A stretch of 28,084 bases of DNA from Candidatus Latescibacterota bacterium. GTDB lineage: Bacteria; Latescibacterota; UBA2968; UBA8231. The notes under the pieces are model-generated. The model saw nothing but the letters and a program-made list of their open reading frames with translations. It had not been told where the DNA came from and made no database searches. The position numbers and the translations under genes are program-made. Of this stretch, positions 16,399-24,027 are shown piece after piece; position 1 is the first letter of the stretch; each line of letters starts with the position of its first letter. The stretch spans positions 1-28,084 of the forward strand of contig JAJEGS010000012.1 of the NCBI GenBank assembly GCA_022819745.1, given 5' to 3'.

Positions 16399-17250
16399 GT
16401 GAAAAGCTGGCAACCCACCCAAGACCAAGCTCAAGCATGGGATGAAAAGGGCTATTTCACAGTACCTGGGGTCGCGACCACCGACCAAGCGGCAGAGATG
16501 CGTGGGGTGATCAAGAACGTCCTGTACACGCCTGAGCCAGAGAACGTACGCACGGACGCCGACCCCATGGACCCAATGGGCGATACGCCCGAGGCGCGGG
16601 CGCAGCGCTTTCGCAAGTTCAACCGCTGGTGCCACACCGCGCCGCTAGTCTGGCACACGGTACACGCTGGGGCGATGGCACCGCTAGCGCGGTATTACTT
16701 GGGCGATGACATCCTACTCAAGTTCAGCAGCGTCTTCGTCAAGCCGGCCAAGACTGGTGCCGCCACGCCTTGGCACCAAGACAACGGCCTGTGGCGCGAT
16801 GGCGAGACCGAGCCGTTCAACTTCTGGATGGCCCTCGACCCGGCCAAACGAGAAAACGGCTGCCTGCAATTCATTCCGGGAAGCCACAAGACCGAAATCG
16901 TAGAGCACGTGCTCTACGCCGACAGCATCCACGGCGAACTGCCGAGGGAGCGAGTCGCGGCTTTGAAGGCCGAGCGCGGCGTCGAGCACATTGAACTGGC
17001 ACCAGGCGATGTCGTCTGTTGGCACAGCAGTATGTGGCACTATAGCCCGATCAACGAGAGTCCACAGAGCCGGATTGGCATCGCTGGCGTCTATACTACG
17101 CCGACGCTGGCCGACCGCTCGCCGCGCACTTGGGGCAATTTCCATTGGGTGATGCGAAAGGGCGCATTGTGCCGGAATTTCCCGCCGGACGAATACGAAG
17201 TAGATGGAGAAGACAAGTCGCCGATCGAACCATTTCCGCGAGCCGACTAA
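16399..17250 (+). CDS. phytanoyl-CoA dioxygenase (PhyH) family protein
   Basis: The 283-residue product has a complete facial triad: H126 and D128 in PWHQDNGLW, H214 in SMWHYSP, and R225 in SRIGIAGVY for 2-oxoglutarate. AWDEKGYFTVPG is the standard N-terminal segment and GCLQFIPGSHK the central strand. It should be a soluble hydroxylase. The start is GTG at 16399 with GGAGG four bases upstream; the in-frame ATG 63 bases earlier lies inside repeat copy 2 and has no ribosome site. It stands between two copies of the dispersed repeat, followed by another PhyH gene. Its position after an enolase-superfamily gene suggests a role in modifying the same sugar-acid substrate. Confidence 0.92.
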   Translation: MKSWQPTQDQAQAWDEKGYFTVPGVATTDQAAEMRGVIKNVLYTPEPENVRTDADPMDPMGDTPEARAQRFRKFNRWCHTAPLVWHTVHAGAMAPLARYYLGDDILLKFSSVFVKPAKTGAATPWHQDNGLWRDGETEPFNFWMALDPAKRENGCLQFIPGSHKTEIVEHVLYADSIHGELPRERVAALKAERGVEHIELAPGDVVCWHSSMWHYSPINESPQSRIGIAGVYTTPTLADRSPRTWGNFHWVMRKGALCRNFPPDEYEVDGEDKSPIEPFPRAD

Positions 17251-17320
17251 CAAGATAATCCGCAGATGAACGCAGACGATCCGCAGCTTGAAGCGTTCAA
17301 GTCTTTCAGGGATGCTATAA
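17251..17320. repeat. dispersed repeat, copy 3 (partial, degenerate)
   Basis: AAGATAATCCGCAGATGAAC plus GCAGACGATCCGCAG matches the core of copies 1 and 2, and GATGCTATAAA resembles their right end. The left TATAGCA end and part of the middle are missing. It lies between two PhyH genes. Confidence 0.65.
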
Positions 17321-17341
17321 AACCAAAAGGGGATGCAGCAG

Positions 17342-18250
17342 ATGAGCGAAGCATACGTAGTGGATAAGAATCTGGGGCAGCCGTTGCTTTTAGAGGAAGG
17401 CGACCTGCCGCAAAAAAACGCCGATGGCGAGCCGGTCGTCGCGCTGACCGACGAGCAGAAATACCTCTTCGACGTGCGCGGGTGGCTCTTGGTACCCGGG
17501 GTATTGGCCGACGACGAAATTGAGGCCATGCGCGAGTACGCCTTGCGCGTGCAGCACCACCCAGAGTCGCTGCCGGAACACGAGCGTTCCTTTGTGGCCG
17601 GGCCGCTGGAGAAGCTGACCGACCATCCAGTCGTAGTGGGTTTCCTCAACGAGTTCTTGGCGTTCCCAGGGCTGTCGAGCGCCGAGTGCTACGGGTTTCG
17701 GATGGAGGGCAGCGGCTTGCGCAACCCAGCGGCGACCCCCGAGCGGGAGGGCGTTTTCAACCCGCACAACGGCAGTGGCTTCTTTCGCTTTGCGGTGGAT
17801 TCGCACCACTACCAGAGCATTCCCGGCAAGTCCTTTAGCGGATTGACGCGGGTGGTGTGGGAGCTGGCACCGGTCAAAATGCGGCAGGGCGGCACGCTCT
17901 TAGCTACGGGTAGCCACAAGGCCGCATATCCCTCGCCCGAATCGATTCAGGATCCGCATTCAGCGGTGTGGGAAACATACGAGTGCCCGGCTGGGTCGGT
18001 GTTGTTTTTTACCGAGGCGCTGGCGCACAGCACCTCTCCGTGGACCAATGCCGACAACGAGCGGGTGGGTATCTTCAACCTCTACAATAGCGTTGGCTCG
18101 CGTTGGAGTTCGTGGTCGCCACCGGCCGAACTCGTTGAGCAGATGCCTCCAATGCGGCAGACCCTCTTTCGCGGAACGTACTGCGCCGACAACGTGCCGG
18201 GCTTCCGCTACGGCGGACAGAATCAGCGGGATCGGCCGGTCGCCGGATGA
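17342..18250 (+). CDS. phytanoyl-CoA dioxygenase (PhyH) family protein
   Basis: The 302-residue product belongs to the same branch as the gene at 9536. LTDEQKYLFDVRGWLLVPGVL opens the domain, H142 lies in FNPHNGSGFF where HxD would be expected, RQGGTLLATGSHKA is the conserved strand, H229 in LAHSTSPWTNAD is the distal ligand, and R241 follows in NERVGIF. The acidic ligand is not at the usual place, which may mean a variant metal site or a distant replacement. ATG at 17342 is preferred to the ATG three codons earlier because AAGGGG is then nine bases away rather than touching the start. It is in tandem with another PhyH gene and upstream of the mannonate-dehydratase-like gene. Confidence 0.85.
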   Translation: MSEAYVVDKNLGQPLLLEEGDLPQKNADGEPVVALTDEQKYLFDVRGWLLVPGVLADDEIEAMREYALRVQHHPESLPEHERSFVAGPLEKLTDHPVVVGFLNEFLAFPGLSSAECYGFRMEGSGLRNPAATPEREGVFNPHNGSGFFRFAVDSHHYQSIPGKSFSGLTRVVWELAPVKMRQGGTLLATGSHKAAYPSPESIQDPHSAVWETYECPAGSVLFFTEALAHSTSPWTNADNERVGIFNLYNSVGSRWSSWSPPAELVEQMPPMRQTLFRGTYCADNVPGFRYGGQNQRDRPVAG

Positions 18251-18310
18251 TGAACTCGCGCTAGGCGAGGTGTTGACGCAAAGGGTTGCGATTTAAAAGG
18301 AAAGCGACGG

Positions 18311-19324
18311 ATGTATATCCAAGACCAAATTTCCATCGGCGAACTCGACGACGAGCATCTGGGCTTCTTTCGCGCGATTGGGGTGGACTTGATCCATCTG
18401 GAGTTGCGCGGGGGAGCACCCGTCGCTGGGCGTCGGGGCGGTACCGGTTCGGCGAATACGTCGCTGGCGCAGGATTTAAAGGCTGGCAAGGACTGCACCG
18501 ACGCGTTGGCGCAGGAGCGGGAAAAGGTCGAGGCGCACGGTATGAAGCTGAACAATATTTTCATGCCCGCTTGGGAGGAGATAACCTTGGCCGAGGCGGA
18601 CATGGACGAGAAGATCGGCCACTGGTGCAAGATGCTGGAGAGCGTGGGCCGAGCCGGCATTCCCTGCGTGGGCTGGAACTTCAAACCCATGGGCAATTTT
18701 CGCACCCCTGCGGATACGGGTAGGGGCGGCGTGCAATACAGTACGTTCGACTACGAAGTTTTTGCTAAAAACCGGCCCGCGCCGCACGAGCCTCCGGTAG
18801 ATGAGGCGCAGATGTGGGCGCGGATGGAGCGATTTTTAGCAGCGGCGATCCCCGCGGCCGAAAAGGCGGGCGTGCGGATGGCCCTGCACCCGGACGACCC
18901 GCCGATTCCCGAGCCGCTAGGGGGCGTGGCGCAGATTTGTTCGACCTTGGAACAGTTCCGCAAGATCTTCTTCGAGGTCGCGCCGAGCGACAGCAATTGC
19001 ATGCTCTTTTGCCAGGGGTGCATGACCGAGTTGCTAGGGCCAGAGAAGATCTACGACGCAATCGCCGAGATGGCTGCAAAAGACAAGATCGCTTGGGTGC
19101 ATTTCCGTAATGTGCGCGGGCAGTTGCCGCGATTTACCGAGGTGTTTTTGGACGAAGGGGAGGTGGATATGCGGCGAGCGATGGAGGTGTATCGCGATAA
19201 TGGTTTTAATGGGCCGTATATGATGGATCATACGCCGTCTTTTCCACATAGGTACGGGTCGTTGTATGGGAAGGCGTATGCGATTGGGTATATTCGGGCA
19301 TTGATCCAGATGGTGTACGGATAA
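18311..19324 (+). CDS. mannonate dehydratase-like enzyme (UxuA family)
   Basis: The 337-residue TIM-barrel protein has the UxuA pattern. MALHPDDPPIPEPLGG includes H193, CQGCMTELLG includes C234 and C237, WVHFRNVRGQLPRF includes H264, FLDEGEVDM is the following loop, and YMMDHTPSF includes D306. A His-Cys-His-Asp set binds Mn in characterised mannonate dehydratases. UxuA removes water from D-mannonate to give 2-keto-3-deoxygluconate. The N-terminus (MYIQDQISIGELDDEH) and CQGC differ from classical UxuA, so a related sugar acid may be the substrate. Its neighbours are PhyH genes on both sides and an aldolase two genes downstream, consistent with a dehydration-then-cleavage route. Confidence 0.82.
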   Translation: MYIQDQISIGELDDEHLGFFRAIGVDLIHLELRGGAPVAGRRGGTGSANTSLAQDLKAGKDCTDALAQEREKVEAHGMKLNNIFMPAWEEITLAEADMDEKIGHWCKMLESVGRAGIPCVGWNFKPMGNFRTPADTGRGGVQYSTFDYEVFAKNRPAPHEPPVDEAQMWARMERFLAAAIPAAEKAGVRMALHPDDPPIPEPLGGVAQICSTLEQFRKIFFEVAPSDSNCMLFCQGCMTELLGPEKIYDAIAEMAAKDKIAWVHFRNVRGQLPRFTEVFLDEGEVDMRRAMEVYRDNGFNGPYMMDHTPSFPHRYGSLYGKAYAIGYIRALIQMVYG

Positions 19325-19344
19325 GCTGACTTGGAGGAGAGACT

Positions 19345-20205
19345 ATGCGAGTATTGAGCAAAGAAGATCGGGCCTTTTGGGAAGAGAACGGCTATGTGAT
19401 CGTCCACAACGCCGTGCCTCAGAAAAATTTGGACGCGATGGTGGCGGCGATCTGGGAATTTCTAGAGATGGACCCAGAATGCGAAGAGGATTGGTACAAG
19501 TACCGGCCCTATACCCGCGACAATCTGTGCTCGCCCATATCAGCGGCGGGGATGGTCGAGATCTACCAGCACCAAGCCCTGTGGGACAATCGGCAGTACC
19601 CCAAGGTGCATCAGGCTTTTGCCGAGATCTGGGGCGACGAGAAGTTGTGGGTCTCGCTGGACCGGGCCAATATGAAACCGCCGGCGCGCGAGGATCAGCC
19701 CGAGCGGTGCAACAAGGGGATGATTCACTGGGATGTCGATACGACACAGCAGCCGGTGGCCTTTGGGGTGCAAGGGGTGCTGTATTTGACGGATACGGCG
19801 GAGGACCAAGGCGGCTTCCAGTGCGTACCCGGCTTTCACCGGATGTTCGACGAATGGGTTAAGACCCAGCCAGCGGATCGCAATACGCGCAAACCCGCTC
19901 TGGCGGGGCTGACGGTCAAGTCGATTGCGGGCCAAGCAGGAGACTTACTGATCTGGCATCGATTGTTGGCCCACGGCAACGGCCACAATCGGGCCGCTCG
20001 GCCGCGCTTGGCGCAGTATATCACCATGTCGCCGGCACCCGCGAACGGAGAGGCCGCGCGCCAGGAGCGGATCACGGCTTGGCAGGAGCGGCGACCAACG
20101 CCGCGCTGGCCCGGCGATGCGCGAGATTGGGAACACCAGCATCAGCAGCCGGCTGAATTGACCTCCCTAGGGCGGAAGCTCTTGGGGGTGGATTCGTGGA
20201 GTTAA
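19345..20205 (+). CDS. phytanoyl-CoA dioxygenase (PhyH) family protein
   Basis: The 286-residue product has all expected ligands: H128 and D130 in MIHWDVDTT, H210 in LLAHGNGHN, and R221 near RPRLAQYIT. DRAFWEENGYVIVHNAV is the usual start and GGFQCVPGFHRMF the conserved strand. The sub-branch with W-D after the iron His and a long Arg/Pro-rich tail (WQERRPTPRWPGDARDW) is distinct from the other five PhyH proteins here. GGAGGAGAG precedes the ATG. It lies 20 bases after the mannonate-dehydratase-like gene and 21 before the aldolase gene, so all three are very likely co-transcribed. Confidence 0.92.
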   Translation: MRVLSKEDRAFWEENGYVIVHNAVPQKNLDAMVAAIWEFLEMDPECEEDWYKYRPYTRDNLCSPISAAGMVEIYQHQALWDNRQYPKVHQAFAEIWGDEKLWVSLDRANMKPPAREDQPERCNKGMIHWDVDTTQQPVAFGVQGVLYLTDTAEDQGGFQCVPGFHRMFDEWVKTQPADRNTRKPALAGLTVKSIAGQAGDLLIWHRLLAHGNGHNRAARPRLAQYITMSPAPANGEAARQERITAWQERRPTPRWPGDARDWEHQHQQPAELTSLGRKLLGVDSWS

Positions 20206-20226
20206 AACTTTTTAAGGAGCTATTCA

Positions 20227-21108
20227 ATGAGTAAGAAAATCAACCGCGCCGTTGAACTCCTCGCCGAGGATCAGCCAATCTACTACACAGGTGCCCACGC
20301 CGGACACGTGCTGACCTACGAGCAGGGCAAACAGGACGCCGCAACTTGGGCCGACTACATCAACGTCGGCATGGAGCACGGTTCGTTCGACATGACCGGA
20401 CTAGATGAATACCTGCGCGGCTTGATCACCGGTGGGCCGACCCGCAGCGGGCACCGGACTCCGGCGATCATCGTCGAGGCCCCGGTCGAGGGCCGGTCCG
20501 AGGAGATCGTGCGCTACAACGCGTGGCAGTTTCGGCAAATCTTGGGTCGGGGCGCGCACGGAATTCTGCTGTGCCAAGCCGAATCGGCCGGGGCTGTCCG
20601 AGCCTTTGTCGAGTCGTGCCGCTATCCAATCAACACCATCGGCGTCGGTTCCGATTTGGGCCAAGGCACGCGCGGTGTCGGTTCAGAGGGGGTGTGTGCA
20701 GGCGTGTGGGGCGCGAGCCGCGACGAGTATCTGGCCAAAGCCGATCCTTGGCCGCTCAACCCGGAGGGCGAACTGCTGTTAGGGCTGAAGATCGAGTCGG
20801 TGGCCGCCCTGCCCCACATCGAGGAAATCCTGTCCGTACCCGGGATCGGCTTTGCCGAAATGGGCCCAGGCGATTTGAGCATTTCGCTGGGGTATCGGAC
20901 GATGCCGCAGCCGTGGCCCGCAGAGATGCAGGAGACGCACGAGCAGGTCAAGGCGGCGTGTCGGCAAAACGGCGTGGCCTTTTTGGACGGGGCCGCACCC
21001 GAAACGGTCGCTGAGAAAATTGACGCTGGGGGGCGGGTGTTCTCTGGGGGGAATGAAGAAACAGCCCGAGTGGGACGAGCGCACACTCAGCGAGAGATGC
21101 CGGTGTAG
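20227..21108 (+). CDS. HpcH/HpaI-family aldolase
   Basis: The 293-residue product matches the HpcH/HpaI aldolase/citrate lyase beta fold: YINVGMEHGSFDM with the catalytic-loop His, TPAIIVEAPV, ILLCQAESAGAVRAF, and the metal-binding pair in GLKIESVAALPHIEEI (Glu) and FAEMGPGDLSISLGY (Asp). These class II enzymes reversibly cleave 2-keto-3-deoxy acids to pyruvate and an aldehyde using Mg or Mn. AAGGAG lies upstream of the ATG. As the fifth gene of the run 16399-21108 it would provide the C-C cleavage step after the dehydratases. A GC-rich hairpin follows 24 bases after the stop. Confidence 0.88.
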   Translation: MSKKINRAVELLAEDQPIYYTGAHAGHVLTYEQGKQDAATWADYINVGMEHGSFDMTGLDEYLRGLITGGPTRSGHRTPAIIVEAPVEGRSEEIVRYNAWQFRQILGRGAHGILLCQAESAGAVRAFVESCRYPINTIGVGSDLGQGTRGVGSEGVCAGVWGASRDEYLAKADPWPLNPEGELLLGLKIESVAALPHIEEILSVPGIGFAEMGPGDLSISLGYRTMPQPWPAEMQETHEQVKAACRQNGVAFLDGAAPETVAEKIDAGGRVFSGGNEETARVGRAHTQREMPV

Positions 21109-21132
21109 CGCAGCCATCCAATCCAACCTGCC

Positions 21133-21172
21133 GACAAGGGGTGAACGGTTGCGTTCGCCCCTTGTCAATTTT
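21133..21172 (+). terminator. strong terminator-like hairpin after the aldolase
   Basis: GACAAGGGGTGAAC (21133-21146) pairs with GTTCGCCCCTTGTC (21153-21166), 14 bp with one wobble and a 6-base loop, followed by AATTTTG. This is the best terminator in the plus-strand metabolic cluster. It lies about 50 bases before the next start codon, so it may act as a partial terminator or attenuator for the dehydratase gene. Confidence 0.65.
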
Positions 21173-21218
21173 GCGAGACAGATTCCAAGGATATGCAAAT
21201 GTACATTGGAATATTACC

Positions 21219-22943
21219 ATGAGCGGGAATAAAAAAACGTTGCGCAGTGCGGGGTGGTTTGGCGACGAATGGCACCAAGGGTTTGTGTCCCGAGGCTGGA
21301 CCAAAAACCAAGGCCATCCCGAGCAGATGTTCGATGGCCGACCCGTAATTGGGATCTGCAACACGTGGTCGGACTTGAATCCTTGCAACGCCCATCTGCG
21401 GATCTTGGCCGAGCAGGTCAAGCGCGGGGTGTACGAGGCCGGGGGCTTTCCGCTCGAATTTCCGGTTACCTCGCTCGGCGAGACGCTGATGAAGCCGACG
21501 ACCATGCTCTACCGCAACTTGGCGAGCATGGACGTGGAGGAAAGCATCCGCGCCAATCCACTCGACGGGGTGGTGCTGCTAACTAGCTGCGACAAAACGA
21601 CGCCAGCCTGTCTGATGGGAGCGGCAAGCGTGGACTTGCCGACCATTGCGGTGACGGGCGGGCCAATGCTCAACGGCAAGTTCCGCAATGAGAATATCGG
21701 CTCTGGCACGGATGTCTATCGCTTTACGACCGAGCTGCGAGCCGGGAGCATCTCGCGCTTGGATTACCTAGAGGCCGAGGCCGGGATTTCGCGCTCGGAC
21801 GGCCACTGCATGACCATGGGCACAGCCTCGACAATGGCCTGCATGGTCGAGACTGTCGGGCTGACGCTGCCGAGCGGCGCGGCGATCCCCGGGCCGGATG
21901 CGCGGCGCAAGCGCTTGGGACATTTGGCGGGCAATCGCATCGTCGAGATGGTCCTCGAAGACTTGCGCATGTCGCACATTTTGACGCGGCCAGCCATAGA
22001 AAACGCCATCAAGGTCAACGCAGCACTGGGCGGCTCGACCAACTTCGTGGTGCATCTGTTGGCCATCGCCGGACGGCTCGACGTCGAATTGGAACTGGAC
22101 GACTTCGACCGCTTGGGCAGCCGCATGCCACACTTGGTCAATCTAATGCCCTCGGGCGAATATCTGATGGAGGACTTCTTCTACGCTGGTGGCCTACCCG
22201 CCGTGATCCAGGAACTAAAGGAACATCTGCACATGGATACCTTGACGGTGACGGGCAAGACGCTCGGCGAAAATACCTCGGGTGCCCAATGCTACGACCG
22301 AGCGGTCATAGCCGCGATTGACAAGCCGCTCAAGGAGGCGGCCGGGATCGCCGTGCTCCGGGGCAACCTCTGCCCGGATGGGGCGATTGTCAAACCGTCG
22401 GCCGCCTCGCCCGAGCTAATGCAGCATTGCGGACGAGCCGTGGTGTTCGAAAGCATAGAAGACTATAGGGCGCGGATTGACGATCCCAATCTCGACGTGG
22501 ACAAAGACAGCGTGCTAGTTTTGAAGGGCATCGGCCCAAAAGGTTTCCCCGGTATGCCCGAAGCCGGGAAGTTCGGATTGCCCAAGAAGCTGTTGCAGCA
22601 GGGCGTGCGCGACATGGTTTGCATCTCGGACGGACGGATGAGCGGCACGGCCTACGGCACGGTGATCCTACACGTCGCGCCCGAATCCGCGGTGGGCGGC
22701 CCGCTGGCCTTGGTGCAGGACGGCGATCTGATCGAGTTGGACGTGGAGAAGCGGTCGTTGAATATGGCCGTGCCCGACGAGGAGCTACAAAGCAGGCGGC
22801 AAGCGTGGACGCCGTCCATGCCGGTCGTCACGCGGGGTTATGCCGGCCTGTATGTCAGGCACGTGCTCCAAGCCGACAAGGGCGCTGACTTGGATATCTT
22901 GGTCGGCGGCTCCGGGTCGGATGTCTATCGGGAGCCGAGGTAG
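21219..22943 (+). CDS. IlvD/Edd-family sugar-acid dehydratase
   Basis: The 574-residue product is an Fe-S dehydratase of the aldonic-acid branch. [17 protein letters not shown] contains C47 and C56, [12 protein letters not shown] contains C124, and [11 protein letters not shown] contains C197. The 56/124/197 spacing is what I recall for [2Fe-2S] ligands of characterised L-arabonate and D-xylonate dehydratases. [32 protein letters not shown] and [12 protein letters not shown] are further hallmarks of that branch rather than of branched-chain amino acid IlvD. It should convert an aldonate to a 2-keto-3-deoxy acid, the substrate class of the upstream aldolase. ATG at 21219 is used because the longer frame starts inside the terminator hairpin; the ribosome site is weak. 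Confidence 0.9.
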   Translation: MSGNKKTLRSAGWFGDEWHQGFVSRGWTKNQGHPEQMFDGRPVIGICNTWSDLNPCNAHLRILAEQVKRGVYEAGGFPLEFPVTSLGETLMKPTTMLYRNLASMDVEESIRANPLDGVVLLTSCDKTTPACLMGAASVDLPTIAVTGGPMLNGKFRNENIGSGTDVYRFTTELRAGSISRLDYLEAEAGISRSDGHCMTMGTASTMACMVETVGLTLPSGAAIPGPDARRKRLGHLAGNRIVEMVLEDLRMSHILTRPAIENAIKVNAALGGSTNFVVHLLAIAGRLDVELELDDFDRLGSRMPHLVNLMPSGEYLMEDFFYAGGLPAVIQELKEHLHMDTLTVTGKTLGENTSGAQCYDRAVIAAIDKPLKEAAGIAVLRGNLCPDGAIVKPSAASPELMQHCGRAVVFESIEDYRARIDDPNLDVDKDSVLVLKGIGPKGFPGMPEAGKFGLPKKLLQQGVRDMVCISDGRMSGTAYGTVILHVAPESAVGGPLALVQDGDLIELDVEKRSLNMAVPDEELQSRRQAWTPSMPVVTRGYAGLYVRHVLQADKGADLDILVGGSGSDVYREPR

Positions 22944-23064
22944 TCAACATGAGCTCGGGATGAGCAGTAGGGCAAAAGCTCGACAGGCTAGTTTTTGGGA
23001 ATCAAATTAAGCGCGTGCTTTAATCTCCAGTTGATCACCAAGCTCAAAATCGACATTTGTTTGG

Positions 23065-23092
23065 TTGACAGAGGGAATGGCCGTACTATTTT
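23065..23092 (+). promoter_or_regulatory. possible promoter for the envelope gene cluster
   Basis: TTGACA (23065-23070) is separated by 16 bases from TATTTT (23087-23092). The -35 box is perfect and the -10 matches four of six positions. A transcript from here would have a leader of about 280 bases containing the three hairpins. Confidence 0.35.
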
Positions 23093-23286
23093 TACACCCA
23101 TGTGTTACTGAGCAGATGCACGACTTTAATTAGAAGTCCGCTTAACCCGAACTCACGTTAAATCGTTAAAAAACAACATTGTATCCCCAGTCAGAGTTGT
23201 CTCGATCTTTAAAGTCTAAGTCCCGTACTCACCAAGAGCCGGATGATCGCTGGAATGACGCTCCGCGATTTGTTCGGTGTTGGGCT

Positions 23287-23351
23287 AGCCGCAGGTTGTG
23301 CGGCTCTGACCTATCCTCGCGTCGTAGGTCTAGCCGTTTGAAGACGGCTAG
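23287..23351 (+). promoter_or_regulatory. three consecutive hairpins in a gene leader
   Basis: AGCCGCA/TGCGGCT (23287-23305), GACCTA/TAGGTC (23308-23330) and CTAGCCGT/ACGGCTAG (23330-23351) form perfect stems one after another; the second and third share base 23330. They end about 28 bases before the lipoprotein ATG and just before its AGGAGG site. The stems are certain as sequence; a role in translation control, RNA stability or as inverted-repeat debris is inference. Confidence 0.5.
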
Positions 23352-23379
23352 CTTCCACTCAATATAAGGAGGAAGAATC

Positions 23380-23910
23380 ATGCTTCGTGTTGTCCTAACT
23401 TCGTTCTCGGCTATTGCCCTTTTGGGAATGGCCGGATGCGCGACCCTTTTCAAAGGAAATTCTGCCCCGGTAAGCGTAAATTCAGTTCCGGGAGGAGCTA
23501 ACGTCGAGATCAGAGTAACAGGTGGCCGCATAGTTGACCTTACCAATGTCAATAGAGCTAGTATGCCTGTCGTACAGGCAGGCTTAACCCCGATGAGTGT
23601 CAAGCTGGCCAAAGGCAAGGAATACGCCGTTACCATCAGTCTTGAAGGCTATCAGACCGTTACGCGCTTAGTTGCAAAGGGTAGCGTGGAAACGGCGGCA
23701 TTCTGCAATGGGTTCAATATGGCAGGTTGGGTCATCGACTACGCAACCGGTTCGTTGTTCAAACTTGAACCGAATACGATCAACGTATCGCTGCAGAAAG
23801 TCGCCGCCACGAGTGGAGACGGTGAGGTTCTCTATGCCTTCTTGACTATTGTCGACGAGGACGGCAAGCAATCTACAACCGCTGTTGAGATGACGCCTCT
23901 AGCTAATTAA
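23380..23910 (+). CDS. PEGA-like outer-membrane lipoprotein
   Basis: The 176-residue product has a lipoprotein signal with the lipobox LLGMAGC, so Cys20 should be lipidated. After it comes SAPVSVNSVPGGANVEI and a SVKLAKGKEYAVTISLEGYQTVT strand, the pattern of PEGA domains: a short surface-type beta sandwich in which a 'proper G-x-A' loop precedes a GY turn. FNMAGWVIDYATGSLFKLEP is a hydrophobic segment seen in related Gram-negative lipoproteins. AAGGAGG lies nine bases before the ATG. It begins the AT-richer envelope block and is followed by a long hairpin. The function is structural or unknown. Confidence 0.82.
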   Translation: MLRVVLTSFSAIALLGMAGCATLFKGNSAPVSVNSVPGGANVEIRVTGGRIVDLTNVNRASMPVVQAGLTPMSVKLAKGKEYAVTISLEGYQTVTRLVAKGSVETAAFCNGFNMAGWVIDYATGSLFKLEPNTINVSLQKVAATSGDGEVLYAFLTIVDEDGKQSTTAVEMTPLAN

Positions 23911-23919
23911 AACCCTTAC

Positions 23920-23956
23920 AGGCAAGCAAAGACGCGCTCGGTGTCTTTGCTTGCCT
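23920..23956 (+). terminator. 14-bp perfect hairpin after the lipoprotein gene
   Basis: AGGCAAGCAAAGAC pairs perfectly with GTCTTTGCTTGCCT around a 9-base loop, starting nine bases after the lipoprotein stop. No T tract follows on the plus strand. Its position argues for termination or 3'-end protection of the lipoprotein message. Confidence 0.55.
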
Positions 23957-24027
23957 ACAGGAGGTATGCAGAAGACAGAAAGGCACGATCCATGCTTCGC
24001 CGCTCGAAACAAGGAAAGACTACTACC

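Larger units (their letters stand above)
22944..23379. other. AT-rich intergenic region of 436 bases
   Basis: No convincing gene is present. A 40-codon minus-strand frame (23007-23129) ends in a protein-like VDFELGDQLEIKARA but has no start codon and could be a gene remnant. A promoter-like pair lies at 23065-23092 and three consecutive hairpins occupy 23287-23351. The region marks the change from GC-rich metabolic genes to more AT-rich envelope genes. Confidence 0.6.

Noticed and set aside
23007..23129. Minus-strand frame ending VDFELGDQLEIKARA
   Set aside because: The last 16 residues look protein-like, but the frame has only 40 codons and no start codon. It could be a gene remnant; I could not support a gene.
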